Assembly: GCF_000277645.1 (NCBI RefSeq)
Contig: NZ_AKGG01000016.1
Coordinates: 62,001-126,000, forward strand
Direction of reading: 5' to 3'
DNA: 64,000 bases
Source: Weissella koreensis KCTC 3621
GTDB taxonomy: Bacteria > Bacillota > Bacilli > Lactobacillales > Lactobacillaceae
Shown here: positions 1 through 7,747 of the stretch, in pieces
Layout of the letters: every line of letters begins with the position of its first letter
How positions within the stretch are numbered: the stretch's first letter is position 1
Notes under the pieces: generated by a model
Told to the model about the DNA's origin: nothing
The model's input: only the letters and a program-made list of their open reading frames with translations
The model's database searches: none
Position numbers and translations under genes: made by a program

Positions 1-1628
1 TCCAAAGACAAAAAGAATTGAGAATAACCTTGATCACCTTGACGGCCTGCACGTCCTCGCAACTGATTATCAATTCGACGAGATTCATGTCGTTCAGTTC
101 CGATCACAGCCAAACCACCTAATTCAGCTACCCCAGGGCCTAATTTAATATCAGTTCCACGACCAGCCATGTTAGTAGCGATTGTCACAGCGCCACGTTG
201 ACCAGCATTAGCGATAATTTCCGCTTCTTTGACATGGTTTTTAGCATTCAAAACATTATGTGGCACATTTAACCGATTCAATAATTGTGATAGCAGCTCA
301 GAAGTTTCAACTGCTACGGTTCCAATCAAAATCGGCTGACCCTTCGCATGTAACTTCTGAACTAATTCAATTACAGCCTTAAATTTAGCTTGTAAACTAG
401 GATATAGTAAGTCTGGCTCATCTACTCGAGCATTAGGCCGATTGGTTGGAATGCTGACAATTTCCATATTATAAATTTCGCGGAATTCTTCAGCCTCGGT
501 TTTAGCCGTTCCAGTCATCCCAGAAAGCTTCTTATAACGACGGAACAAATTTTGATAAGTAATCGAAGCCATTGCTCGATTGTCCTCTTGAATTTGAACC
601 TGTTCTTTAGCTTCTAAGGCTTGATGTAATCCATCTGAGAAACGACGACCATCTTGAATTCGACCAGAGAAAGCATCAACTAACATGACTTCTCCATTTC
701 GAACCACATAATCCTTATTATTTTCCATCGTGTAATTTGCACGTAGCGCTTGATCAATATGATGCGTCAGCGCAATGTTATCAGATCCATATAAATTAGG
801 TAAATTGAAGTAACTTTCAGCCTTAGTTATTCCTTCATCGTGCAACAATACTGCCTTAGCTTCTAAGTCCACTTCAAAATCAACGTCCCGAATTAACGAT
901 TTAACAAAACGATCAGCTCGCACGTACAATTGGGTTGATTCTTGAGCTGGAGCACCTGAGATAATCAAAGGTGTCCGAGCTTCATCGATCAAAATTGAAT
1001 CAGTTTCATCGACCAAAGCAAAGTTCAAAGGTCGTTGCACACGATCTTCACGCCGCGAAACCATGTTATCTCGCAAATAATCAAAGCCAATTTCTGAATT
1101 AGTTGAGTAAGTAATATCAGCTTGATAGGCAGCTCGTTTTTCGTCAGCTGATTGTTCAGATAAATTAATTCCAACCGTTAGTCCCAACCATTGGTAAAGT
1201 TCACCCATTTCAAGCCCATCTCGTTGTGAAAGATACTCATTAACCGTCACAACATGAACCCCTTTTTGTGGCAAAGCATTTAAGTAAACAGCCATTGTCG
1301 CTGTCAAAGTCTTTCCTTCACCAGTCTTCATCTCGGCAATATTACCTTGATGTAAGGCAATTGAACCCATAATTTGCACAATAAATGGATACAATCCCAA
1401 AATTCGTCGTGCTCCTTCGCGAACAACGGCGAAAGCTTCTGGTAAAATTTCATCTAAACTTTTCCCATTAGCTAATAATTCACGAAAGTAAGGTGTTTTT
1501 GCTTGTAATTCTGAATCACTCAATGCTTCCATTTCACTTGCATATGAATCAACTTTAGTTGCGATTCGACGCAAATGGCGGAGAGTTCCCCGATCACTTT
1601 CTATCATTTGTCGTACTGGATTTGCCAT
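1..1628 (-). CDS. secA: Protein translocase ATPase SecA (C-terminal part outside the window)
   Basis: SecA is the motor ATPase that drives unfolded preproteins through SecYEG at the membrane. The reading frame is open from an ATG at 1628 to the window edge, about 542 codons. Visible motifs are the Walker A stretch MKTGEGKT, the segment [17 protein letters not shown], the DEAD-like motif in [17 protein letters not shown], and the second helicase domain up to [11 protein letters not shown] at the edge. The N-terminus ([11 protein letters not shown]) and the [10 protein letters not shown] context fit the housekeeping SecA1 rather than SecA2. The C-terminal wing, scaffold and any zinc tail lie outside. 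An AGGTGA-type ribosome binding site precedes the ATG. The gene diverges from nnrD. Identification is secure; the 3' end is unknown. Confidence 0.95.
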   Translation of the reverse strand, partial: MANPVRQMIESDRGTLRHLRRIATKVDSYASEMEALSDSELQAKTPYFRELLANGKSLDEILPEAFAVVREGARRILGLYPFIVQIMGSIALHQGNIAEMKTGEGKTLTATMAVYLNALPQKGVHVVTVNEYLSQRDGLEMGELYQWLGLTVGINLSEQSADEKRAAYQADITYSTNSEIGFDYLRDNMVSRREDRVQRPLNFALVDETDSILIDEARTPLIISGAPAQESTQLYVRADRFVKSLIRDVDFEVDLEAKAVLLHDEGITKAESYFNLPNLYGSDNIALTHHIDQALRANYTMENNKDYVVRNGEVMLVDAFSGRIQDGRRFSDGLHQALEAKEQVQIQEDNRAMASITYQNLFRRYKKLSGMTGTAKTEAEEFREIYNMEIVSIPTNRPNARVDEPDLLYPSLQAKFKAVIELVQKLHAKGQPILIGTVAVETSELLSQLLNRLNVPHNVLNAKNHVKEAEIIANAGQRGAVTIATNMAGRGTDIKLGPGVAELGGLAVIGTERHESRRIDNQLRGRAGRQGDQGYSQFFLSL

Positions 1629-1925
1629 TTTTTAATTCACCTTTTTTAATTATTTATATTTAGAAAACTTCAATTTAAGGATTCCATAAATTACTATAAA
1701 GCCAATTTACGTCCCAATTAATCACTAATTATAGAGTCAATTGTAACACACCACTACATACTTTGACACTGTATCTAGAACCATAAAAAAGTGTAAAATT
1801 GAATATTTTCATGGTCAAATATTGTTAATATTCAATTATATAAATTAAAATCGTTAAGACTGAAATTTTATGTGATAAAATTAGATAATAGTTTATTACA
1901 TTTATGACTTGGGAGGGTTTTGGCA
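1629..1925. promoter_or_regulatory. Divergent intergenic region secA/nnrD with candidate promoters
   Basis: This AT-rich region of about 300 bases separates secA (leftward) from nnrD (rightward). On the minus strand a TATAAT hexamer (plus-strand 1728-1733) lies about 100 bases before secA, with only a poor -35. On the plus strand a TTGACA at about 1757 has no good -10 at the usual distance. No small gene was seen. The promoter assignments are weak. Confidence 0.35.
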
Positions 1926-2780
1926 ATGGTTACTGAACTTAAAGCTGATATTTTACATGAGGTCATCCAGAAGCGACCGACCGCAACCAATAAAACTAAT
2001 TTTGGAAAATTACTCTTAATTGGTGGCAATCAACAATATGGTGGTGCAATTCTGATGGCTGCCTCAGCCGCAGTCAACTCAGGAGCTGGATTAGTCACCG
2101 TTGCAACCCATGCTGATAATATTACTGCACTTCACGTTCGGAATCCGGAGGCTATGGCCTTAGATTGGAGCGATCAGGGAGCCGTTTTAGATCACGTTCG
2201 TAAAAGTTCCGTGGTTTTGATCGGACCAGGTTTAGGCAACTCAGATGCTGCTGTAGAGTTACTTCGATCAACAATGCGTGCAATGCGCGAGAATCAAACG
2301 TTAATTTTAGACGCAAGTGCTTTAGGCATCATCGCCGATAAACATATTATGATTCCAAATAACGTCTTTACAATTGCCACCCCACATCAAGGGGAATGGG
2401 CAAAACTTTCCAGTGTTATGGTTGCATATCAAGATTCCATGGAATTAAATGATTTACAACGTAAAACTTTGAATATTGATGTTTTAGTTTTAAAAAAGTA
2501 CCACACAGTAATTCTCAGTGAAAATCGCCAAATGCAATTATTGATTGGTGGTCCATACCAAGCTACTGGTGGAATGGGCGATACACTCGCTGGATTAATT
2601 GCCGGTTTTGTTGGTCAATTCGCCGAACCACGTCGTGCAACTGAAGCAGCTGTTTATGCTCATAGTGCGATTGCTCAAGAGCTAGCAGAACATAATTGGG
2701 TGGTTCGACCAAGCTTCATTTCCGATTTCGTTCCTAATTATATGGCACGAATTAATACCAACCTACCAGACATTATCTAA
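1926..2780 (+). CDS. nnrD: ADP-dependent NAD(P)H-hydrate dehydratase
   Basis: NnrD is a ribokinase-fold enzyme that dehydrates damaged NADHX/NADPHX back to NADH/NADPH with ADP, a metabolite-repair job in the cytosol. The family signatures are present: FGKLLLIGGN near the start, SAAVNSGAGLVTVAT, GPGLG, ATPHQGEWAKL, and the ATP/ADP-site motif GGMGDTLAGLIAGF. The usual Thr of the GTGD motif is Met here (GGMGD). A TTG at 1920 would also open the frame, but GGAGG at 1912-1916 sits only three bases from it and nine bases from the ATG at 1926, so 1926 is preferred (284 aa). The epimerase partner NnrE is not fused and not adjacent. The gene stands alone with its own terminator. Confidence 0.88.
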   Translation: MVTELKADILHEVIQKRPTATNKTNFGKLLLIGGNQQYGGAILMAASAAVNSGAGLVTVATHADNITALHVRNPEAMALDWSDQGAVLDHVRKSSVVLIGPGLGNSDAAVELLRSTMRAMRENQTLILDASALGIIADKHIMIPNNVFTIATPHQGEWAKLSSVMVAYQDSMELNDLQRKTLNIDVLVLKKYHTVILSENRQMQLLIGGPYQATGGMGDTLAGLIAGFVGQFAEPRRATEAAVYAHSAIAQELAEHNWVVRPSFISDFVPNYMARINTNLPDII

Positions 2781-2914
2781 ATTAAGTATATAATAAAAAC
2801 CTCCTCTAATTCATAGAAAAGGCATGTTTGCTTTAATTTTTTATGAATCGAAAAACAGCTCGATCAAAGTTCAATAATTATGACATTATGCAATTTTCAA
2901 GGCATATCGATAAG

Positions 2915-2945
2915 AAGCTAGGATTTATTTCCTAGCTTTTTTATT
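2915..2945 (+). terminator. Rho-independent terminator of nnrD
   Basis: A perfect 8-bp stem (AAGCTAGG at 2915-2922, CCTAGCTT at 2931-2938) is followed by a T-rich run. It lies 135 bases after the nnrD stop. Confidence 0.8.
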
Positions 2946-2957
2946 GAACTTAATTTC

Positions 2958-2991
2958 AAAAAAAAGCACGCCGATACATTGATCCGCGTGC
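2958..2991 (-). terminator. Rho-independent terminator of the orphan unit
   Basis: On the minus strand GCACGC (2991-2986) pairs with GCGTGC (2971-2966), extended by GAT/ATC across one mismatch, and runs straight into eight T. Confidence 0.85.
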
Positions 2992-3062
2992 AACTTTAGA
3001 AAAACATATTTTCATGTTATTCAAGGAAGGACTATTTACCACCCTATATTCAATTGTCATTT

Positions 3063-3115
3063 TGTAATATCAAAGGTCTAAGCTGCAGTCTTAAACACCT
3101 GTCGTTGATATTACA
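3063..3115. repeat. Long inverted repeat (RNA hairpin)
   Basis: The arms TGTAATATCAA (3063-3073) and TTGATATTACA (3105-3115) are exact reverse complements. The loop holds nested short stems (AGGT/ACCT and TAAG/CTTA around CTGCAG). It lies inside the orphan transcription unit and would form a stable extended hairpin. No second copy was noticed in the window. Confidence 0.6.
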
Positions 3116-3212
3116 TGAACCAAATCATACTTCAACAAGTCCCACACAGACACATCTTAATTAACAATAATTAAGTCATATCAGGAGCAGTTTATTATCG
3201 AAAACATATACT

Positions 3213-3412
3213 TACATCCATTTCAGCCTAGACTGAATGATTATGATGTTTGGTAATAAATCTGATTGCTAATGACATTAGGTTGGCCTTCTCATGGCCG
3301 AAATGTTTATCATCAAAAGATACGCTATATTCCTAAGTCACTACTGTGATATGCTCCTGTGCAAGAATGGTTCAGTTAAAGTAAATTCAGTTAATTTTTT
3401 AGATTCTTCCAA
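3213..3412 (-). pseudogene. Degraded gene fragment with weak HPr-like resemblance
   Basis: After an AGGTGA ribosome binding site a TTG at 3412 opens a 23-codon frame ending at 3341. It reads ..KLTEFTLTEPFLHRSISQ, which recalls the start of HPr-type phosphocarriers around the active-site motif HAR, with residues apparently deleted. In another frame (3332 downward) FDDKHFGHEKANLMSLAIR and, beyond a stop, AEMDV recall the later part of HPr (KS-IMSLMSLG..., AEG-D). The match is by eye and weak. The frames are broken, so no working phosphocarrier is made. A CcpA-controlled HPr paralogue would suit the cre site upstream. Confidence 0.25.
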
Positions 3413-3445
3413 ATTACTCACCTGCCTTTCTTTTGGAATATCTAT

Positions 3446-3474
3446 ATTATAGCACCACATGTAATCGCTTACAA
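3446..3474 (-). promoter_or_regulatory. Sigma-A promoter overlapped by a perfect cre (CcpA) site
   Basis: On the minus strand the -35 TTGTAA (3474-3469) is 17 bases from the -10 TATAAT (3451-3446). The 14-bp word TGTAATCGCTTACA at 3460-3473 matches the cre consensus TGWNANCGNTNWCA at every position and covers the -35 and spacer. From known CcpA behaviour this position implies repression during growth on preferred sugars. Confidence 0.75.
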
Positions 3475-3524
3475 GCGTTATCTCATTTTTATTTTATCGT
3501 TTTATCATTTGCTTGTAATTAAAC

Positions 3525-3553
3525 AAAAAGGCAGCCTACATTAGACTGCCTTT
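3525..3553 (-). terminator. Terminator of ppx/gppA
   Basis: AAAGGCAG (3527-3534) and CTGCCTTT (3546-3553) form a perfect 8-bp stem. On the minus strand it is followed by TTTTTG. It also ends the trpS-ppx run. Confidence 0.8.
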
Positions 3554-3595
3554 AATTAAATGCGATAATATTACATTAAATTTATTATCCCATTT

Positions 3596-4534
3596 TTAAT
3601 TATCATTTTGCTCTAAACGATATTCTTGCAAAATTCCTTCACGTACACCAGAAGCTGAAAATATAACTTCCTTGGTCCCTGTGACATCTACTAATTGCAT
3701 TAGAGGCAATAACCCACTGATAATGATATCAGCTCGGTTAGCTTCGGCGCCTAAGATAGCTGAACGTTCTTGATGACTTAAACTACGTAATTCATCAAAT
3801 AATGCTTGAACATGTTCAACTGGCATTTGATAACCATGAAAATTACTTAGATCTTCATAAGCTTGTTTACTCCGGTGTAACCGTGCCAAAGTACGATTAG
3901 CTCCTCCTAATAGAATAATTGGTTGCTGATCACACTCAAGCCAAGGTAACTCATCATATTCTCGATCAATATATTGTTCTGCTTCCGATAAAGATTCGTC
4001 TGTAATCGGATCTGGTCCATTCAAATTAAATCGTTCGGCTAAATTAACCGCACCAAATGGTAAGCTAATAAAATTGACTGCCATTCTATCTTCAATTCCA
4101 ACTAATTCAATACTTGCACCACCAGTATCTAGAAGCCAGGCGTTATCAATATGATCTAGGGCTGACATTGCGCCCAAGTAATCATAATAGGCTTCTTGAT
4201 CACCAGTTAAAACACGAACATCAATTTGAAATTTGTCGCTTAATTGTTGGACAAAAGCTGTCTTATTTTTAGCTTCTCGCACTGCAGCAGTTGCAATCCC
4301 AATGACTTCCAAGTCTTGATAGGATTGGGCTATTTCTTTAAACTCACTAACCGCTTCAAAAACCCTTTGCATCGCCGTTTCAGTTAAATAACCCTCATTT
4401 TTCCCCATTCCTTCAGCTAAACGTGTATCTTTTTTTACCCGCTCAAGTTCTTGAAATGTTCCATCCGCTTGTAATTTTTCAATTACAAAACGAGTTGAGT
4501 TTGAACCTAAATCTACAATTGCTAAATAACCCAT
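3596..4534 (-). CDS. Ppx/GppA-family exopolyphosphatase/pppGpp phosphatase, short form
   Basis: Members of this ASKHA-fold family hydrolyse inorganic polyphosphate or the gamma phosphate of pppGpp. At 312 residues this is the short form with only the two actin-like subdomains and no C-terminal HD-like domain. The phosphate-1 loop is IVDLGSNSTRFVIE at residues 6-19, the catalytic region is TAAVREAKN near 80-90, and the phosphate-2 loop is LLDTGGASIELV near 134-145. An AGGT-type site precedes the ATG. It follows trpS after 21 bases, so the two are probably cotranscribed. No ppk gene is nearby, so the preference for polyphosphate or pppGpp cannot be told. Confidence 0.8.
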   Translation of the reverse strand: MGYLAIVDLGSNSTRFVIEKLQADGTFQELERVKKDTRLAEGMGKNEGYLTETAMQRVFEAVSEFKEIAQSYQDLEVIGIATAAVREAKNKTAFVQQLSDKFQIDVRVLTGDQEAYYDYLGAMSALDHIDNAWLLDTGGASIELVGIEDRMAVNFISLPFGAVNLAERFNLNGPDPITDESLSEAEQYIDREYDELPWLECDQQPIILLGGANRTLARLHRSKQAYEDLSNFHGYQMPVEHVQALFDELRSLSHQERSAILGAEANRADIIISGLLPLMQLVDVTGTKEVIFSASGVREGILQEYRLEQNDN

Positions 4535-4555
4535 GATATTACCTCAAAATAAAGT

Positions 4556-5572
4556 TTAATTCCAGTATTCAATACCCATTGCTTCGCGAATTTCGTGCAT
4601 TGTCGCCTGAGCTGTTTTTCGAGCATGGGCTGATCCTTCAGCCAACATTTCCAAAACGGCGCCTCGATCAGCAGCAAATTCAGCGCGCCGATCCCGAATT
4701 GGTGTTAATTCAGCATCTAAGACTTCAAAAAGATACTTCTTTAACTTCATATCTCCCAAACCACCATGTTGATATTGTGCCTTCAATTCGTCCACTTTAT
4801 TTTGATCTGAATCAAATATATCAAGATATGTGAAGACCATATTACCTTCAACATGACCTGGATCATCAACTTTTACATGGGTGGGATCTGTATACATTGA
4901 CTTAATTTTATTCCATAATTCATCTTTTGAATCACTCAAATAAATTGCATTACCCAAAGATTTAGACATCTTAACCCCATCTAATCCAGGAATACGCCCC
5001 TGACCCTTTGGTGGGAAAATACCTTGAGGTTCTTTTAAAATATCAACATCATAAACTCGATTAAAAGTTCGAATTAATTCTCGTGTCTGTTCTAACATTG
5101 GTTCTTGATCATCCCCAACTGGCACTACTTCACCTTTAAATAATGCGATATCAGCAGCTTGTGACACCGGATAAATAAAGAATCCCGCTGGAATTGATTC
5201 ACCAAAACCTTTTTGTTGAATCTCAGTCTTAACAGTTGGATTACGTTGCAGACGCGCAATTGAAACCAAATTCAAGAAATATTCCGTCAATTCTGATAAT
5301 TCTGGAATTGCAGATTGAACAAAAATAGTAGTTTTTTTAGGATCAATTCCAACCGCTAGATAATCCAAAGCTACTTCTAATAATGAATTATGTATTTTTT
5401 CTGGATCGCGAGCATTATCCGTAAAGGCTTGCTTATCCGCAATCATAATATATGGGGTATATTCTCCAGAATTTTGCATTGCTACCCGATTTTTAAGTGA
5501 GCCCACATAGTGCCCAATATGTAATTTACCTGTGGGACGATCCCCCGTTAACAATACTTTTTGCTCAGTCAT
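4556..5572 (-). CDS. trpS: Tryptophanyl-tRNA synthetase
   Basis: A class Ic synthetase that charges tRNA-Trp. The HIGH motif appears as GKLHIGHYVGSL (residues about 16-27) and the KMSKS loop as GVKMSKSLGNAI (about 199-210). At 338 residues it is a typical bacterial TrpRS. The start MTEQKVLLTGDRPTG has a GGAAGAT-type site just upstream. No T-box leader is seen before it: the 49 bases between this gene and the mazF-like gene hold only a small hairpin. It is probably expressed with ppx/gppA downstream. Confidence 0.95.
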   Translation of the reverse strand: MTEQKVLLTGDRPTGKLHIGHYVGSLKNRVAMQNSGEYTPYIMIADKQAFTDNARDPEKIHNSLLEVALDYLAVGIDPKKTTIFVQSAIPELSELTEYFLNLVSIARLQRNPTVKTEIQQKGFGESIPAGFFIYPVSQAADIALFKGEVVPVGDDQEPMLEQTRELIRTFNRVYDVDILKEPQGIFPPKGQGRIPGLDGVKMSKSLGNAIYLSDSKDELWNKIKSMYTDPTHVKVDDPGHVEGNMVFTYLDIFDSDQNKVDELKAQYQHGGLGDMKLKKYLFEVLDAELTPIRDRRAEFAADRGAVLEMLAEGSAHARKTAQATMHEIREAMGIEYWN

Positions 5573-5621
5573 ATCTTCCTACCCTTCAGACATATTTTAT
5601 GTCTGCTTTCAATTTTTATTT

Positions 5622-5999
5622 TTAATCAAAGCCTAAACTAACCGATAAAGCTGAACGAACTTCAACCATTTGCGGCTCAGGCAGACGTCCTAAGCGATCT
5701 TGGAGTCTTTTTTTATCAATTACCCGAATTTGTTCCAATAACAATGTAGAATCACGATTAATTCCCGTCCCATCTAATTCAGCATCTAATTTCACATGGG
5801 TTGGTAACGTTTTTTTTATCTTTTTGGTCGAAATCGGTATTACGATGGTAGTGGGTGCATAAAGATTACCTACATTATTTTGGACAATCAGGACTGGACG
5901 AACGCCGCCCTGCTCAGATCCAATTCTTCCATTCTCTAAATTGGCATACCAAATCTCTCCCCGCCGAATTTCTTTTACTTTCTGCTTATTATCTTGCAT
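5622..5999 (-). CDS. MazF/PemK-like mRNA interferase (EndoA type), no antitoxin seen
   Basis: The protein has the CcdB/PemK fold signature: RRGEIWYANL, then GSEQGGVRPVLIVQN, then TTIVIPIST, all matching MazF-type endoribonucleases that cut single-stranded RNA. An ATG at 6011 lies in frame, but GAGGG sits right after it and just before the ATG at 5999, so 5999 is the better start (125 aa). In Bacillus the antitoxin gene lies between alr and this gene. Here the alr stop is at 6019 and no antitoxin gene fits in the gap. The antitoxin may be elsewhere, or the protein may have lost toxicity. Family call is firm; activity is not. Confidence 0.85.
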   Translation of the reverse strand: MQDNKQKVKEIRRGEIWYANLENGRIGSEQGGVRPVLIVQNNVGNLYAPTTIVIPISTKKIKKTLPTHVKLDAELDGTGINRDSTLLLEQIRVIDKKRLQDRLGRLPEPQMVEVRSALSVSLGFD

Positions 6000-6018
6000 T
6001 CTATCCCTCATTTATTAA

Positions 6019-7512
6019 TTAATCAACTAAATACCGGGGCAAACGTACAGATAAAGTGGTCGCTACTTCATATGGAATAGTTTCCAAACGTTCAGCTAAA
6101 TCTTCGAGAGTTACATGTTGCCCACCTGCCGAACCAATTAACGTGATAACCGTTCCAACAGGTATTTCTTCTGGTAACGCTACCATACATTGATCCATGG
6201 CGATACGACCTATAATTTCTACATGTCGCCCATCTGGTAAAAGGCCATATCCGCCTTGAAGTTTGCGCAAATATCCATCCGCATATCCCAATGGAATTGT
6301 TCCAATCCAGGTTGGCTGATCAGTTGTGTAAGTTGCTCCGTACGAAACTGATACATCAGCCTCTACTTGCTTTACTTGAACCAATTTAGCTTTCAAGCTC
6401 AAAACTGGTTGTAAGTCACGTTTTTCCAGAGCCCCTTGAGAAGAATCAATGCCATACATAGCTGCTCCAATTCGAATCGCATCAGTTGAAGGATTCTTAT
6501 GCCACAGAGCTGTACCTGAATTAGCCAGATGACGCCAAACATCAGCCGAAATTTCTAGCTCATCAGTTAACGTATGCCAACGTTCTAACTGTTGCTCAAA
6601 GTATGCTTCATTGTTAGTATCAGCGGTTGCAAAGTGCATGCCAATACTATGTAATTTGAATCGCGGATCCCTATTGATTGCATTAAAGGTCTCTTGCAAT
6701 TCGTTCTCTGTTCGAATACCAATCCGAGTCATTCCAGTATCAACAGCCAATGCCACTAATAAAGGTTTGTTCGTTGATTCCATCGGAAAAACTTTTTGAG
6801 CAGATTTTAGCCAAGCTAAATTTGCAACGGGTACAATAATTTGGTGCTTCCAAGCTAGTTTAACTTGTTCTGCTTCCACAATCCCCAATACTAAAATCGG
6901 CTCTTTAACCCCAAAATGGCGTAACCAAATAGCTTCATCTAAAGTTGCAACACCAAAGGCATCTGCTCCACCTTCACGTGCTGCTTCCACCATCTGTGGT
7001 AATCCATGACCATAAGCGTTAGCTTTTAAAATAGCCATAAATCGCTTAGCACCACTAAATTCCCGCACAAATTTAATATTATGCGCTACCGCTGACTTTG
7101 AAATTTCAATCCAAGCAGGACGATTAACACTAACTGGCATTTCAGTATTTGGCATATTTTCAAGAATAACTTCAGTTTTCACCATATTACCTGAATGTGA
7201 AATTGAAATGTGAGCAATGAGATCATTTTGACGGGGATGTTGTTGAAAATATGGTCTACCCTGTTCATCATTTGCAATTTCTAATTGTTGCCAATTTAAA
7301 TCAGCCCCGAGGCCTGTCCCCAATGCTTTACTATAAGCCTCTTTTGCGGCATAACGACCGGCTAAAAATTCACCTTGATGTTTACCAACCTTTTGGTCAT
7401 AAGTCTGTTTCTCAGTATTCGTTAAAATTTTAGTAATAAAATTTGGTTGTCTTGCCGCCAAATCCTCTACAGCTGATATTTCTTGAATATCAATTCCATT
7501 CCCAAATATCAT
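6019..7512 (-). CDS. Fused holo-ACP synthase / alanine racemase
   Basis: One continuous 497-residue frame carries two enzymes. Residues 1-118 are AcpS, which moves 4'-phosphopantetheine from CoA to acyl carrier protein: GNGIDIQEI with metal-binding Asp8, the GRYAAKEAYSKALGTG motif with Glu58, and HISISHSG. Residues from about 126 to 497 are the PLP enzyme Alr, which makes D-alanine for the cell wall: the PLP lysine is Lys163 in ILKANAYGHG, and the catalytic tyrosine region is SVSYGATYTT near residue 395. The two are normally separate neighbouring genes. Here AcpS runs into Alr through a short linker (ILENMPNTEMPVS), without a stop and without a clear internal ribosome binding site. The start follows a GGGGAG site. 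The MazF-like gene follows directly. Confidence 0.9.
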   Translation of the reverse strand: MIFGNGIDIQEISAVEDLAARQPNFITKILTNTEKQTYDQKVGKHQGEFLAGRYAAKEAYSKALGTGLGADLNWQQLEIANDEQGRPYFQQHPRQNDLIAHISISHSGNMVKTEVILENMPNTEMPVSVNRPAWIEISKSAVAHNIKFVREFSGAKRFMAILKANAYGHGLPQMVEAAREGGADAFGVATLDEAIWLRHFGVKEPILVLGIVEAEQVKLAWKHQIIVPVANLAWLKSAQKVFPMESTNKPLLVALAVDTGMTRIGIRTENELQETFNAINRDPRFKLHSIGMHFATADTNNEAYFEQQLERWHTLTDELEISADVWRHLANSGTALWHKNPSTDAIRIGAAMYGIDSSQGALEKRDLQPVLSLKAKLVQVKQVEADVSVSYGATYTTDQPTWIGTIPLGYADGYLRKLQGGYGLLPDGRHVEIIGRIAMDQCMVALPEEIPVGTVITLIGSAGGQHVTLEDLAERLETIPYEVATTLSVRLPRYLVD

Positions 7513-7671
7513 GAAATACTCCCCTTATTTCTCGTTTTTCACGTGACCATTAAAATGAAATCAGGTCATATAATCAATCGGATTTAATTACTCAATTTTA
7601 TCATATTTTTAGCGTAATATTAGGCTTGAATTTTTTGTTCAACATTTTAATTATATTATTTAGTTGCAAAT

Positions 7672-7719
7672 AAAAAATGCTCAATCATTTTCAATGTAAA
7701 ACATTGAAGTGATTGAGCA
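7672..7719 (-). terminator. Strong terminator of cshA
   Basis: TGCTCAATCA (7678-7687) pairs with TGATTGAGCA (7710-7719), extended inward by TTCAATG/CATTGAA. On the minus strand it runs into a T6 tract. Confidence 0.85.
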
Positions 7720-7747
7720 TCTTACTAGTATTTTAGCCTAGTAAATT

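Larger units (their letters stand above)
2958..3439 (-). ncRNA. Orphan transcription unit of about 480 nt (ncRNA or decayed gene)
   Basis: The unit runs leftward from the promoter at 3446-3474 to the terminator at 2958-2991. It holds no intact reading frame longer than a few dozen codons. It begins with a good ribosome binding site (AGGTGA) and a 23-codon frame, then continues with out-of-frame gene-like fragments (see the pseudogene at 3213-3412) and a strong hairpin at 3063-3115. No match to 6S RNA, tmRNA, RNase P or SRP RNA was recognised. It could be a genuine carbon-regulated small RNA or the still-transcribed remains of a protein gene. The promoter and terminator are seen; the transcript is inferred. 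Confidence 0.4.

Noticed and set aside
1..1628. Accessory SecA2 instead of SecA1
   Set aside because: The N-terminus and motif contexts match the housekeeping SecA, and no accessory Sec genes are nearby.
3223..3240. Word CCTAGACT shared with the L17 downstream element (59917-59924)
   Set aside because: Only eight bases are shared and the surroundings differ; chance cannot be excluded.
2958..3439. 6S RNA, tmRNA or RNase P RNA at the orphan transcript
   Set aside because: None of the conserved core sequences of these RNAs was seen, and the gene-like fragments argue for another origin.
5573..5621. T-box or terminator before trpS
   Set aside because: The hairpin CAGACATA/TATGTCTG is short and has no T run in the direction of transcription; there is no room for a T-box.
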